Both the position numbers and the translations under genes were made by a program. 64,000 nt of DNA from WTAW01 sp050115915 (lineage in GTDB: Bacteria; Acidobacteriota; Aminicenantia; Aminicenantales; Aminicenantaceae), in the NCBI GenBank assembly GCA_050115915.1, contig JASFPP010000002.1, positions 1 to 64,000 of the forward strand, in the 5' to 3' direction. Shown piece after piece: positions 17,438 to 25,516 of this stretch. The first letter of the stretch is position 1; the number at the start of each line of letters is the position of its first letter. Below the pieces are notes generated by a model. It had not been told where the DNA came from. It did not search any database and was given only the letters and a program-made list of their open reading frames with translations.

Positions 17438-17890
17438 CTATAGACCAATTGTAAAATGACAAATTTTATCTCCTTTCCCAATCGCTTTCTTTAATTCAAC
17501 ATTCACGGGCCTGCCTAATATCTTCTCAAAGACTGATTTTACAAATCCTCGTGAGCAATAGCAGAAGGTTGGAGATAATTTTGCTATTTCAGTCAAGACA
17601 AGAGGACATTCACACTCTTCACAAGTCGAAGAAAGGATATTCTCGCTCTGGATCCAATCTCCACACCACATTTTCTTTTGATTCATATAATCCAAAATTT
17701 CTTCCAAATTCTTACCTTTCTCTTTTAGACTCGCAACTTTTTTGAGATGACCATGATAGACAGAACAGGCTTTGCCACAATTTTCTAGAATCTCCTTCTT
17801 TGTGTCATCATCAACGCATTCATTTATTCCTTCAACTACAGAAGCAATCCATATCTTTATAAGTTCGAGGGGAGGTTCTTTTTGATTCAT
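17438..17890 (-). CDS. cysteine-rich cytosolic protein of unknown function
   Basis: 150 residues with AAGGAGG ten bases before the ATG, so it is very likely expressed. Eleven or so cysteines are grouped as NCGKACSVYHGH, MWCGDW, TCEECECPL and FCYCSRGF. The end, GKGDKICHFTIGL, resembles the closing strand of V4R-like and thiazoline-hydrolase-like small-molecule domains (GD followed by Cys-X-Phe-X-Ile). I do not recognise the family with certainty. The Cys pattern suggests metal or Fe-S binding. It lies at the edge of the accessory stretch and its A/T-rich codon use differs from the flanking metabolic genes. Confidence 0.65.
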   Translation of the reverse strand: MNQKEPPLELIKIWIASVVEGINECVDDDTKKEILENCGKACSVYHGHLKKVASLKEKGKNLEEILDYMNQKKMWCGDWIQSENILSSTCEECECPLVLTEIAKLSPTFCYCSRGFVKSVFEKILGRPVNVELKKAIGKGDKICHFTIGL

Positions 17891-17952
17891 TTCCTTATTG
17901 CCTCCTTTTGCTTACTCCATAATCATAGCTCAGAAAAAAGAAGAAGCCTTAC

Positions 17953-18045
17953 TTAATTCTTCCTCCCTTTTAATCCCGCCAGCCTCTCCCTTGCATTATC
18001 CACCTCAGCAATCCCCGGATCTGCATCCTTCCAGAGAGAGAGGAG
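17953..18045 (-). pseudogene. remnant 1 of a TPR-protein C-terminus
   Basis: About 30 codons ending in TAA (17953-17955) read LSLWKDADPGIAEVDNAR then ERLAGLKGRKN. This is the typical last TPR helix of TPR-bearing kinases and related proteins in Aminicenantes. An in-frame TAA lies directly upstream, so only the tail survives. It lies about 70 bp after the stop of the kinase gene at 18118. Confidence 0.65.
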
Positions 18046-18117
18046 TTTAAGCAATGCTCAATGTCTTATTTCAGAAATTATGAGATGCTATTCAGGAAAG
18101 TTCGCTTTCTGAACAAG

Positions 18118-20883
18118 TTACTTATCAGTTGAGCTCTCCATCACCCAAAGATCCCCTTTATCCTCTTCCCAGGTGAAAAAAAGCTGACGTCCATCAGTCG
18201 CCAGAGCAACTAATCCCAAATCCCCGTGCTTGCCCACTAACTCAGTAACAGGACGCACTACACCATCTTCAACCGACAACTCCCAGAGGTTACCAGCACC
18301 ATCTCCACTCCCAATAAAGTAGATCTTTTTCCCATCAGGCGACCATCTAGAATACAAAGCACTGTCCTTTGTAAGGAGTTCTGCACGTCCTCCAACTGCA
18401 GGTGCTCGCCACAGACACAGCTCCCCATTTCGATTAGAGCGAAAGACCAGCCAATCCCCATTTGGAGACCACTGCGGGTAAGCATCCTCGCTGGGATGTA
18501 CAGTCACTTGCTTAGCCTCACCGCCTTCACTAGGTATTACCCAGATGTCCAAGTTCCCTTTTCGACCCGAGGCAAACGCAATCTGTTTGCCATCTGGAGA
18601 CCATACCGGATTCACATCTGATTCTTCATTCCTAGTCATTTGCCGCATGGGAGTTCCGCTCATCGGGATCAACCAGATATCTCGGTTTCCACTCCGAGCA
18701 GAATAGAAAACGATTCCCTTTCCGTCTGGTGACCAGGCAGGAGACCAGTCTGGCGCCGGATCAGTCGTCATTTTCTGCATTTCACCACTCTCCAGTGACA
18801 TCGTCCACAGATCCTGATTCCCACCCCGATCAGAACTGAACAATAAACTTTCCCCATCCGGTGACACATCCACAAATTCGATGAAAGCCTGGTCAAACGT
18901 TACTTGCTCGACATCCTTCCAAGTTGCTGGGATATTTTTTTTGATTGGCACTCGCCAAAGATTGGCTACAAGTCGACCTTTCGAATAAGCAAATCTCATC
19001 CCATCCTGAGATAAGAGAGCGTGTCGAATTCCAATTCCAGTTGTCACGGGCTGGGGAGAATCCACTGGCATACCGTCCTTTCCAATGCGCTGCTGCCAGA
19101 GATCCATGCTTCCAGTACGATTCGAGACGAAATAGAGGTACTTTCCATCAGGTGACCAAGTCGGACTCCAATCATTGAACCGCCCATCCGTTATGGAAAA
19201 ACACTTTCCATCCTTAATGCGAAGCACCCAGAGCTGTGTGGCATCAGGTGTGATATTCATAGCATCCACATAGGCGAAGTAACGCCCATTTGGTGACCAT
19301 CTGAGATCGAAGAGAATGTTTCCTTTTCTCCCCGAAAGAGGGAATCGCTGAGAATCACCGGTACTAAGGGATACAATATCAACAAAAAAATCAGAAGAAT
19401 CCCTAACCATGCAGGCGAGCTCTGTCGCCAGTGTCGACCATTGAGGAGCACTCCACATCATTTGAGGAGCAGCTTTCGCCTTGCGAGAAGACCCTCCCAA
19501 AGCTGACATCACGAAATACCCCCCATCTTCTCGATCTGACCAAAAGGCAATCTTCTCACCATCCGGCGACCAGCTGGGAAGCATATCTATCCCTTCATGC
19601 TCTGCTGTAAGATTCACAGCTACACCACCGGCCACCTGCGTCACCCAGATGTCCCAGTTCCCACTCTGATTTGAATGGTAAGCCAGCCTGCCTTTCTCCG
19701 GGGCCCAACTTGGATAGTCTTCTACTCCTTCTGCTGAGGTAATTTGAACAGGATGCACAAGGTGAAGCATCTTTTTCTCTGGTTTTAGAAAAAAATAACC
19801 GAGTATGATTACAAGTAAAAGCAATACAAATAATGCAGGAATGATCAACTTCTTCTTCCTGAAAGTAACAGTAATTTCTTTTGAGGTCATCGGCTTTCTC
19901 TCTGGGATCACTCTATCTGTCGTGGGGATGTCCCTCTCAATATTTTCAAGCTCAGGGCGTAATTCACTCGCACTCTGAAACCTATTTTCTTTTTCCTTTT
20001 CCAAGCATTTTAAAATCAGGCTATTCAAATCCTCGGATATATGCTCATTGTATTCTATTGGATCTTTTGGTGTTTCTGTCTTTTGCTTCACTGCAACGGT
20101 TAAGGCCGTATCACCTTCAAACGGCACTCTTCCCGTAAGCATCTCGTATAGGATAATTCCTAAAGAATAAATATCAGTCCGTTTGTCTGTCTCTTTCCCT
20201 TCAACCTGCTCAGGCGACATATATTCCGGGGTCCCAATCATCATGCCCTTATCCGTTATGCCCTTCCCGGCTGTTGATCGAGCAATACCAAAATCCATAA
20301 TACGGGTATTCCCATTCTTATCAATCATGATATTGCTAGGCTTCAGATCACGATGCACTACTCCAAAGCCGTGGGCCTCTTCAAGACCTTCACAAATCTG
20401 CTTTGTTATTGATATCGCTTTCCCTATGGTTAATTTTTCAGATCGTCTGATAAAGCTCTTTAAATCCTCCCCGGATACATATTCCATAGTGATATAGTAG
20501 GAGCCTTCTTTCTTGTTGAGGTCATACATACGACAGACATTTCTATGGCTGATCTTACGGGCAAACTTCAACTCATTCTGAAATCGTTCAATAGTATTTT
20601 TATCCGCTGCGATCTCGGGCTTGATAAGCTTTATGGCAACCTTCTCTTTAATCTCGGTATCTTGAGCCTTATAGACCTTCCCCATACCCCCTTTACCCAG
20701 TTCTTCAATAATCTGGTACCGCCCAGCAAAAGTAGAGCCAGTAGTTAGTTCTTCTCTAGGGGCTTCCAGAGTTTCAGTGCGGTGAGGGATTTCTTCTGAA
20801 GGCTTGAGTGGAGTGGTACATTTACCACAATAAATGCTATCGTCGGGATTCTCATGATGACACTTGGGACAGGTAGTTGTCAT
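18118..20883 (-). CDS. receptor-like Ser/Thr protein kinase with zinc ribbon and extracytoplasmic PD40 propeller
   Basis: 921 residues from the ATG at 20883, preceded by AGAGGGGG; longer frames lack such a site. Order: N-terminal zinc ribbon (CPKCHHENPDDSIYCGKC), Hanks-type kinase domain (glycine loop GKGGMGKVYKA, HRDLKPSN, DFGIARS, GTPEYMSPEQ), one membrane helix (LIIPALFVLLLLVIILGYFF), then about ten PD40/TolB-like blades each carrying a SPDG core. The propeller should face the periplasm and sense a ligand, with the kinase inside. The sequence supports an active kinase. Targets are unknown. It lies in the accessory stretch and is followed by a TPR-tail remnant. Confidence 0.9.
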   Translation of the reverse strand: MTTTCPKCHHENPDDSIYCGKCTTPLKPSEEIPHRTETLEAPREELTTGSTFAGRYQIIEELGKGGMGKVYKAQDTEIKEKVAIKLIKPEIAADKNTIERFQNELKFARKISHRNVCRMYDLNKKEGSYYITMEYVSGEDLKSFIRRSEKLTIGKAISITKQICEGLEEAHGFGVVHRDLKPSNIMIDKNGNTRIMDFGIARSTAGKGITDKGMMIGTPEYMSPEQVEGKETDKRTDIYSLGIILYEMLTGRVPFEGDTALTVAVKQKTETPKDPIEYNEHISEDLNSLILKCLEKEKENRFQSASELRPELENIERDIPTTDRVIPERKPMTSKEITVTFRKKKLIIPALFVLLLLVIILGYFFLKPEKKMLHLVHPVQITSAEGVEDYPSWAPEKGRLAYHSNQSGNWDIWVTQVAGGVAVNLTAEHEGIDMLPSWSPDGEKIAFWSDREDGGYFVMSALGGSSRKAKAAPQMMWSAPQWSTLATELACMVRDSSDFFVDIVSLSTGDSQRFPLSGRKGNILFDLRWSPNGRYFAYVDAMNITPDATQLWVLRIKDGKCFSITDGRFNDWSPTWSPDGKYLYFVSNRTGSMDLWQQRIGKDGMPVDSPQPVTTGIGIRHALLSQDGMRFAYSKGRLVANLWRVPIKKNIPATWKDVEQVTFDQAFIEFVDVSPDGESLLFSSDRGGNQDLWTMSLESGEMQKMTTDPAPDWSPAWSPDGKGIVFYSARSGNRDIWLIPMSGTPMRQMTRNEESDVNPVWSPDGKQIAFASGRKGNLDIWVIPSEGGEAKQVTVHPSEDAYPQWSPNGDWLVFRSNRNGELCLWRAPAVGGRAELLTKDSALYSRWSPDGKKIYFIGSGDGAGNLWELSVEDGVVRPVTELVGKHGDLGLVALATDGRQLFFTWEEDKGDLWVMESSTDK

Positions 20884-21083
20884 GGTTTCCCCCTCTTTAC
20901 ATGTCAATGAGAAGATTATCAATAAATCAAGGGAGTGTCAATGAAGATTGCGATATTTCCTTTTGACTAAATTTTGACCAAATTTGACCGAAAATATCCT
21001 AAATAATACTAAACCATACTAAATGAAGGATTGTGAAGATTTTGTGTAACTTGCTGATTTTAATGGATTCCAGGGGAAAAAGC

Positions 21084-21129
21084 TGGTACCCCTGGCCGGA
21101 CTCGAACCGGCGACACACGGATTAGGAAT
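21084..21129 (-). other. tRNA-Arg(CCT) 3' half, probable attachment-site scar
   Basis: On the minus strand this reads as the anticodon loop TTCCTAA, stem TCCGT, variable loop, a perfect T arm (GCCGG, TTCGAGT, CCGGC), the acceptor strand CAGGGGT, A73 and CCA. The 5' half (acceptor strand and D arm) is missing, so it is not a functional tRNA. Tyrosine recombinases commonly use such tRNA 3' ends, so I read it as an attL/attR remnant. About 50 bp of A/T-rich sequence on the CCA side resembles that next to the second fragment at 21321. Confidence 0.6.
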
Positions 21130-21320
21130 CTGTTGTTCTGTTCTTTGCTAAATCAAATATACGAATACAGATCATAATAAACGAAGACTCAAAAATATGA
21201 CGGTTTTATGACGACTTTTTTGTTGAAAATTGCAGAAAATGACTGAACATTACTGAAATAGAGATTACGAAGATATTATTGTAACTTTTTGATTTTAAAA
21301 AGAAATAAGGGGTGGTGAGA

Positions 21321-21370
21321 TGGTGGAGCTGATGGGATTTGAACCCACGACCTTCTGCTTGGCAAGCAGA
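21321..21370 (-). other. tRNA-Gly(GCC) 3' half, probable attachment-site scar
   Basis: The minus strand gives a full anticodon arm (TCTGC, TTGCCAA, GCAGA), variable loop, T arm, acceptor strand CAGCTCC and ACCA. The 5' half is absent. The T arm and acceptor strand are identical to those of the intact tRNA-Ala(GGC) at 25149, while the anticodon is GCC, so the source was a different tRNA gene or a recombinant. On the CCA side the plus strand carries TGTAACTT and TGATTTTAA, as does the other fragment. No integrase gene remains. The following 300 bp (21371-21668) show nothing I can assign. Confidence 0.55.
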
Positions 21371-21668
21371 GGATCAATGCAACAGGCTGACTAGTGAGGC
21401 CTAAAGCTTTTTGATTTTATCAGCCTGATGTCAGATCAGTGGGGAGGGGGGCATGGAGATCCCGGGACTCCTATGCCCATGCACATATGGATTCCTTATG
21501 CCACAAGAAAACATTCCGCTCTCGGCCTCCCCCTGTAAGAAGTGAACTTCAGCAAGTTTCAAATATCGCACATTTTCACGAAATAGGCCCATCCCCACCC
21601 CTGTAAAGCTTAACAGCACAATAGGGGGTCAGTAGGTAAGTATGGATTTAAGGATTTTTGTTACACTT

Positions 21669-21750
21669 TTACTGCTTCAATCCCACCAACCTCTCCCTCG
21701 CATCATCAACCTCAGCTATCCCTGGCTCAGCATCCTTCCAGAAGGCGAAC
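21669..21750 (-). pseudogene. remnant 2 of a TPR-protein C-terminus
   Basis: About 26 codons ending in TAA (21669-21671) read FWKDAEPGIAEVDDARERL then VGLKQ, closely matching the remnants at 17953 and 22344. It lies about 85 bp downstream of the stop of the small secreted protein gene. A short segment just upstream of it (around 21790) resembles the segment upstream of remnant 1 (around 18070). Confidence 0.6.
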
Positions 21751-21834
21751 ATTTAACCATACTGGTATCACATTGGCAGGAGGCAGATCAATAGGATAAC
21801 ACTTCTATCATTATCAGAAATAATGAGACCGTCC

Positions 21835-22239
21835 CTATTTATTATTCTTTTTCAACTCGAAAGTGCCTTCACCGCCTCCCTGGGAAAAATCGCCGCTGAT
21901 CTTGGCTCCAGTCTCATCTAGCATACCGTCGAACTGAGGGTCCCCGCTAACATTGGGATCATCGATACCAAAGGTTATTTTTTTACCCTCGACCTTGATG
22001 TTTGCAAGCGCCATCCCGTATGCTCCTTGGGAAGGAGAATCGACGGTTCCTATTAGATTACCTTCCTCATCAAGCTTAAAATGACAAACAATTTCGATTT
22101 CCATTGCTCCGGCAAATACCGCTCCGCTCCAGTCACCAACAAATGCCTTGGAATCCTGAGCCCATAGTGTGCCCGCAATTAGTAGCAGCCCCAGCATCAT
22201 CGTCGGAACTAGATGTTTTAAAGATAATCGTGTTTTCAT
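21835..22239 (-). CDS. small secreted calycin-like protein
   Basis: 134 residues with AGGAGG five bases before the ATG and a Sec signal peptide (about 1-27, ending LWAQ). The mature part (GDWSGAVF, HFKLDEEGNLIGTVDSPSQG, SGDFSQGGGEGTFELKK) looks like the small beta-barrel domain found before alpha/beta-hydrolase domains in related genomes. Here it stands alone, with no hydrolase behind it. It may be a free-standing binding protein or a truncated hydrolase gene. The strong ribosome-binding site and intact frame argue that it is expressed. Confidence 0.7.
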   Translation of the reverse strand: MKTRLSLKHLVPTMMLGLLLIAGTLWAQDSKAFVGDWSGAVFAGAMEIEIVCHFKLDEEGNLIGTVDSPSQGAYGMALANIKVEGKKITFGIDDPNVSGDPQFDGMLDETGAKISGDFSQGGGEGTFELKKNNK

Positions 22240-22343
22240 TCATTCCTCCTGCTGAATCGATTTCAAAATGTACGAATAATAAAGCAGCAAAAGAATATCA
22301 AGGAATCAGGTAAGCGTCAACTAAAAGAGGGAATGAAGGATTA

Positions 22344-22500
22344 TTAATTCTTCAACCCCGCCACCCTCTCCCTCGCATCCTCAACATCAGCTATCTCTGG
22401 ATCAGCATCCTTCCAGGGAGAGAGGAATTTCTCGTAAAGCTCTATGACATCCCTTTTAGGAAAGGAAGCTTATAAATATGTCCCAAGAAGTAACATCTCA
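22344..22500 (-). pseudogene. remnant 3 of a TPR-protein C-terminus, with frameshift
   Basis: The longest of three copies. From TAA (22344-22346) it reads RDVIELYEKFLSPWKDADPE then IADVEDARERVAGLKN. A frame change near 22455 continues upstream as YFLGHIYKLPF, the preceding TPR helix. The frameshift and in-frame stop show decay. It starts after the stop of the SBBP-repeat gene at 22528. Confidence 0.65.
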
Positions 22501-22527
22501 TAATTCTTTTCCCTCTGTGATTCCCTT

Positions 22528-24981
22528 TTATCTAATCCATAATGCCGAAGCACCGAAATCAGCGACTATCTCGTGAGCCCCATCCGGTTCACGATCCATA
22601 ACGATCATACCCTCAGCATCGCTTCCTGCCAGCACATTCCATACACCACCATTATTTGACCACAAGCCTAGCGCACCAAAATCCCCTACCACCTCATCTT
22701 GACTATCTCCATCCGCATCTGCGGCAATCATGTTGTCAGCGTCACTCCCGGACAATGGGGTCCATGCGCCACTATCATATAGCCACAACCCCATCGTACC
22801 AAAATCGCCTACAACTTCATCCTTGTTATCCCCATCCGTATCTGCGGCAATTATATTCTCAGAATCGGCTCCGGCCAGACTAGTCCATGTGCCAGCGCCA
22901 TCATACATCCACAATCCTAAGGTGCCAAAGTCTGCTACGATCTCCCTCGCACTATCACCATCTGTATCTGCTGAAATGATATACTCCGGATCGTTCGAAG
23001 TGAGAAAGCTCCAGCTGTCTCTCCACAACCACAAACCGAGGGCGCCAAAATCAGCGCATATTTCTTCATTTCCATCTCCATTAGTGTCGGTAGAGACTAT
23101 TAGCTCTGGATCATCACCAGTCAAATTCTGCCAAGCCAGTATAAGTTTTGCTATGAAGGCATCCTCGTTTCCTGCATGACTTGCCTGAATGGGTTTCTTC
23201 GTAGGAAAATCGGTGGAATAAGTATATCCTGTCACATAAGTATCGTCTTCGGAGTCTACGGCTATGCCGTATCCAAGATCACGGTAACCAGAACCACCAA
23301 AATAGGTGGAGTACACAAGCGCGCTGCCACCTGGATTTATCTTGGTGATGAATACATCAAATTCTCCTCCTGCATGACTTGCCTGAATGGGTTTCATCGT
23401 AGGAAAATCGAGGGAACCAGTATCTCCTGTCACATAAGCCGCGCCTGAGGAGTCTACAGCTATGCCAATGCCACAATCAGCAGAAGAACCGCCAAGGTAG
23501 GTGGAGTAAACAAGTGCACTTCCAGAGGGATTTATCTTGGTGATGAAGACATCACTTCTTCCTGCCCAACTTGCCTGAATGGGGTTCTGGGTGGGAAAAT
23601 CGCCGGAAGCAGTCATTCCTGTCACATAAGCCGCCCCTGAGGAGTCTACAGCTATGCCCATGGCCCAGTCATCTATAGAACCTCCAAGATAGGTGGAGTA
23701 GACAAGCGCGCTGCCGGCGGGATTTATCTTGGTGATGAAGGCATCATTCCCTACATTACTTGCCTTAATGGGGTTCTGGGTGGGAAAATCGGTGGACTGA
23801 GTCCTTCCTGTCACATAAGCCGCCCCTGAGGAGTCTGCGGCTATACTATAGCCATAATCATCATAAGAACCGCCAAGGTAGGTGGAGTAAACAAGCGCAC
23901 TTCCAGAGGGATTTATCTTGGTGATGAAGACATCATAGTAGGCTCCTCCTGCCTTACTTGCCTGAATGGGGTTCTGGGTGGGAAAATCGGTGGAAGCAGT
24001 ATATCCTGTCACATAAGCCGCGCCCAAGCAGTCTACGGCTATACTTTGGCCATTATCACCTGAAGTCCCACCAAGATAAGTGGAGAAGACCAAAACCATA
24101 GGGTCAATGGTTAATTCATAATTCTCGCTATACTCTTCGACAAAAAATCCATAAATATTATCCCCCACCCTTCTGAATTCCGCGTCAACTTCAATCCGCT
24201 CTCCTGCTATCTCCTGATAGCCTGCTGGTTTTATATGCTTTAACGACCCAAACTCAGTCTCTATTACCAGACTCCCTTCCTCATCTATCTCTGTTCTTTT
24301 AACATCCCTGTATTCAAATCTTATCCCGGAGACTTCTCCACCGGGTCTCACGATAAAATCATACTCTATCTCCTTCTCCACACCATAGACCTTTAAGTCT
24401 ATATTCTTGTATAGCCCCCTGTACAAAACGGCCTCGGAAGTTGATAGGCCTGTCTTCCACTTTGACTCCTCGTCTCCTATAAAGTAGTTTACTTTGTACT
24501 CCGCAATATCGAGAGGAATGACTTCAGTATCCCTCTGAGCATCGAGGAATACCATCCTCGAAACATCTCTCTGGTAATCCGGCGAATGGGCGACTCCCAA
24601 GCTCTGTGATTCCGTATTATCTCTTGCACCGTGTTTCCTTCCTTGCTTTTCCTGCGATACATTTGAGTTTATCTCTTGGCGCTTGTCTTGCTTTATTATG
24701 CTGTCAAACACTAATCCTTCCTTCGTCAGCCAGAGGGTATATCTCGAAGCCTTCACATAAAAGAGCGCTTCCTCATCCACCTGCCCTTCATTCGGAATGA
24801 AATACAAAGGGATCTTTCCATAATCAAGACCGTGGTTTAAATTCTGGGATGATTTTTGTGTACTTAGCTGAGTTTGTTTGGGTTGGATTTGATTCTCTTG
24901 CTTATGACTTGTTGCGCCTTGAATAGAACATACAATCAACACCACAAAAAGAAAAGAGATTTTTGAAATAAGTTTTCCCAT
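22528..24981 (-). CDS. secreted SBBP-repeat beta-propeller with C-terminal VCBS-like repeats
   Basis: 817 residues from the ATG at 24981, preceded by GGAGGGG; the longer frame lacks a site. A signal peptide (about 1-23) leads to an N-terminal domain typical of SBBP proteins (YFIPNEGQVDEEALFYVK, and YRGLYKNIDLKVYG). Five SBBP blades of about 51 residues follow, each with VYSTYLGGS and GIAVDSSGAAYVTG. The chain ends with five 43-45-residue repeats built on DTDGD, GDFG and GLW, like FG-GAP/VCBS units. The blades are nearly identical at DNA level, a sign of recent repeat expansion. It is probably an extracellular adhesive or binding protein. Ligand is unknown. Confidence 0.82.
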   Translation of the reverse strand: MGKLISKISFLFVVLIVCSIQGATSHKQENQIQPKQTQLSTQKSSQNLNHGLDYGKIPLYFIPNEGQVDEEALFYVKASRYTLWLTKEGLVFDSIIKQDKRQEINSNVSQEKQGRKHGARDNTESQSLGVAHSPDYQRDVSRMVFLDAQRDTEVIPLDIAEYKVNYFIGDEESKWKTGLSTSEAVLYRGLYKNIDLKVYGVEKEIEYDFIVRPGGEVSGIRFEYRDVKRTEIDEEGSLVIETEFGSLKHIKPAGYQEIAGERIEVDAEFRRVGDNIYGFFVEEYSENYELTIDPMVLVFSTYLGGTSGDNGQSIAVDCLGAAYVTGYTASTDFPTQNPIQASKAGGAYYDVFITKINPSGSALVYSTYLGGSYDDYGYSIAADSSGAAYVTGRTQSTDFPTQNPIKASNVGNDAFITKINPAGSALVYSTYLGGSIDDWAMGIAVDSSGAAYVTGMTASGDFPTQNPIQASWAGRSDVFITKINPSGSALVYSTYLGGSSADCGIGIAVDSSGAAYVTGDTGSLDFPTMKPIQASHAGGEFDVFITKINPGGSALVYSTYFGGSGYRDLGYGIAVDSEDDTYVTGYTYSTDFPTKKPIQASHAGNEDAFIAKLILAWQNLTGDDPELIVSTDTNGDGNEEICADFGALGLWLWRDSWSFLTSNDPEYIISADTDGDSAREIVADFGTLGLWMYDGAGTWTSLAGADSENIIAADTDGDNKDEVVGDFGTMGLWLYDSGAWTPLSGSDADNMIAADADGDSQDEVVGDFGALGLWSNNGGVWNVLAGSDAEGMIVMDREPDGAHEIVADFGASALWIR

Positions 24982-25148
24982 GTTCCCCTCCGATGTTGAG
25001 AATATAATATAGATCTGTGGGAGGTGAGTCAAACAGAAATCGATAAGCCCGCAAATCCGTGTGGACAATAAGGGGACAAATTGTGTTAAAAAGGCTCAGT
25101 TAAATTAACTCAAGTTAAAACAAAATCAGGCTTTTACAGGGGAAAAGA

Positions 25149-25224
25149 TGGTGGAGCTGATGGGATTTGAACCCACGACCTCTTGACTGCCAGTCAAGCG
25201 TTCTCCCAACTGAACTACAGCCCC
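25149..25224 (-). tRNA. tRNA-Ala(GGC)
   Basis: Complete 76-nt cloverleaf on the minus strand with encoded CCA. Acceptor GGGGCTG pairs with CAGCTCC and has the G3-U70 wobble that identifies alanine tRNAs. The anticodon stem CTTGA/TCAAG holds loop CTGGCAG, anticodon GGC. The T loop is TTCAAAT. Downstream of the CCA the minus strand has paired TTGTCC repeats (around 25062-25080) and a TTAACT/AGTTAA dyad at 25100-25113, features often found at integration sites. Confidence 0.95.
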
Positions 25225-25470
25225 ACCTGGGGAGTAACATCTTACAGGAAGACGCATTTTCAGTCAACCCATCCAAAAGATTCGGATCGTTCGGCAACGG
25301 CAGGTGTTTTAGCGGTCAGCTCGGGGAACAGGCAGTACAATTGAATGGCATTAAGCAGACAACTGTGAATAAATGTGGCCTAAAAATTGTATAAAACATT
25401 GGCAGGTTCGGATATTTTTGAGGTTGTCTCAAATTTTGGAAATTAATTCCGACAAAACCGAAGAGTTTTG

Positions 25471-25499
25471 TTAACAATTATTACAAATCGTGTTAAAAT
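25471..25499 (+). promoter_or_regulatory. sigma-70-type promoter of ftsH
   Basis: TTAACA (25471-25476), a 17-bp spacer and TAAAAT (25494-25499) lie just upstream of AGAGGAAAAG and the ftsH ATG at 25517. This would leave a very short leader. The rest of the 292-bp gap after the tRNA shows no gene. Confidence 0.6.
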
Positions 25500-25516
25500 A
25501 ACAGAGGAAAAGTGTT

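Noticed and set aside
21321..21370. functional tRNA-Gly gene
   Set aside because: The 5' acceptor strand and D arm are missing.
21431..21619. 62-codon minus-strand frame between tRNA fragment and TPR remnant
   Set aside because: No start signal and no protein-like pattern.
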